In this document: positions 63,921-64,000 of the stretch, in pieces
Position numbering within the stretch: position 1 is the stretch's first letter
How the letters are laid out: every line of letters starts with the position of its first letter
Assembly (NCBI RefSeq): GCF_000330705.1
Contig: NZ_ANAM01000001.1
Location: 558,001 to 622,000 of the forward strand
Source: Salinicoccus carnicancri Crm
GTDB taxonomy: Bacteria > Bacillota > Bacilli > Staphylococcales > Salinicoccaceae
DNA: 64,000 nucleotides
Direction of reading: 5' to 3'
The notes under the pieces: generated by a model
Database searches by the model: none
Told to the model about the DNA's origin: nothing
What the model saw: the letters and a program-made list of their open reading frames with translations, nothing else
Made by a program: the position numbers and the translations under genes

Positions 63921-64000
63921 CTATTTTTCCACGACGGGCCGGGTCGCTTCAAGGTAGGAGCGGTCAAGTTCCGCTTCATACCGGAGACGCGTCTCTTCAT
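63921..64000 (-). CDS. C-terminal end of an unidentified protein (cut by window edge)
   Basis: The last 25 codons before a TAG read as a charged helical tail (ETRLRYEAELDRSYLEATRP near the end, then VVEK). A terminator lies 12 bp beyond the stop, which supports a real gene end. The remainder lies outside the window and the fragment is too short to identify. Confidence 0.6.
   Translation of the reverse strand, partial: EETRLRYEAELDRSYLEATRPVVEK

Noticed and set aside
63788-64000. A 70-residue minus-strand open frame at the window end
   Set aside because: It crosses the terminator at 63873-63908; another frame with a stop at 63921 directly before that terminator is the better gene end.

Overview
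The window looks like a chromosomal piece from a moderately halophilic member of the Staphylococcaceae (Salinicoccus/Jeotgalicoccus-like). Gene content and order follow the conserved Staphylococcus/Bacillus core: yunDEF-lipA-yutD, yutI/yutJ/yuzB/yutM, mnhA-G, ppiB, rocD-gudB, pgi-spsB-addBA, cdr and clpB. The base composition is near half G+C, well above S. aureus. Salt-related functions (a seven-gene Mrp/Mnh antiporter, an NhaC-type carrier, an Ehu-type ectoine importer) fit a halophile. The genus is an inference; no rRNA or other taxonomic marker is present.

Layout. 1-6.9 kb: the end of an ABC ATPase, then yunF-yunE-yunD. An IS1202-type insertion sequence (3444-5026) sits exactly behind the yunD stop codon with a 28-bp target duplication, and just in front of a promoter, a lysine riboswitch and an NhaC-family (LysW-type) transporter. 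7-18 kb: lipoate synthesis, yut/yuz housekeeping genes, BirA-controlled bioY, Fe-S carriers (NfuA-like YutI, SufA-like YutM), two type II NADH dehydrogenase-like flavoproteins, pepA and a hotdog thioesterase. 18-24 kb: the mnhABCDEFG operon on the minus strand. 24-32 kb: ppiB, a 41-bp tandem repeat array, small genes, an S1-domain protein and an arginine/proline catabolic cluster (rocA, rocD, gudB) with a second adjacent glutamate dehydrogenase gene. 32-37.4 kb: two tandem tryptophan T-box leaders in front of trpDCFBA, with no trpE or trpG. 37-49.5 kb: pgi, a TVP38 protein, signal peptidase I, addBA, an unidentified membrane protein, an FAH-family enzyme and YisL. 49.6-56 kb: a membrane-anchored GH13 protein that has lost its catalytic residues, a second 41-bp array, CoA-disulfide reductase, DegV, HAD, SufT and UppP. 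56-64 kb: CtsR-controlled clpB, a solitary copy of the 41-bp repeat, an alanine/glycine symporter, the ehuBCDA operon and the end of one more gene.

How the genes work together. Arginine, ornithine and proline carbon flows through RocD and RocA to glutamate and, through GudB, to 2-oxoglutarate. The second dehydrogenase has an altered coenzyme pocket that may let it run with NADPH. Mnh, NhaC and Ehu handle sodium, lysine and compatible solutes. Regulation is visible in many leaders: lysine riboswitch, BirA operator, T-boxes, CtsR operator, candidate CcpA sites and many intrinsic terminators.

Most distinctive observations: a family of hairpin-forming 41-bp intergenic repeats whose stem shows compensatory change between copies and which always lies just behind a terminator; the paired glutamate dehydrogenases with a D242-to-R242 change; the catalytically dead GH13 membrane protein; and the double Trp T-box in front of a trp operon lacking anthranilate synthase.
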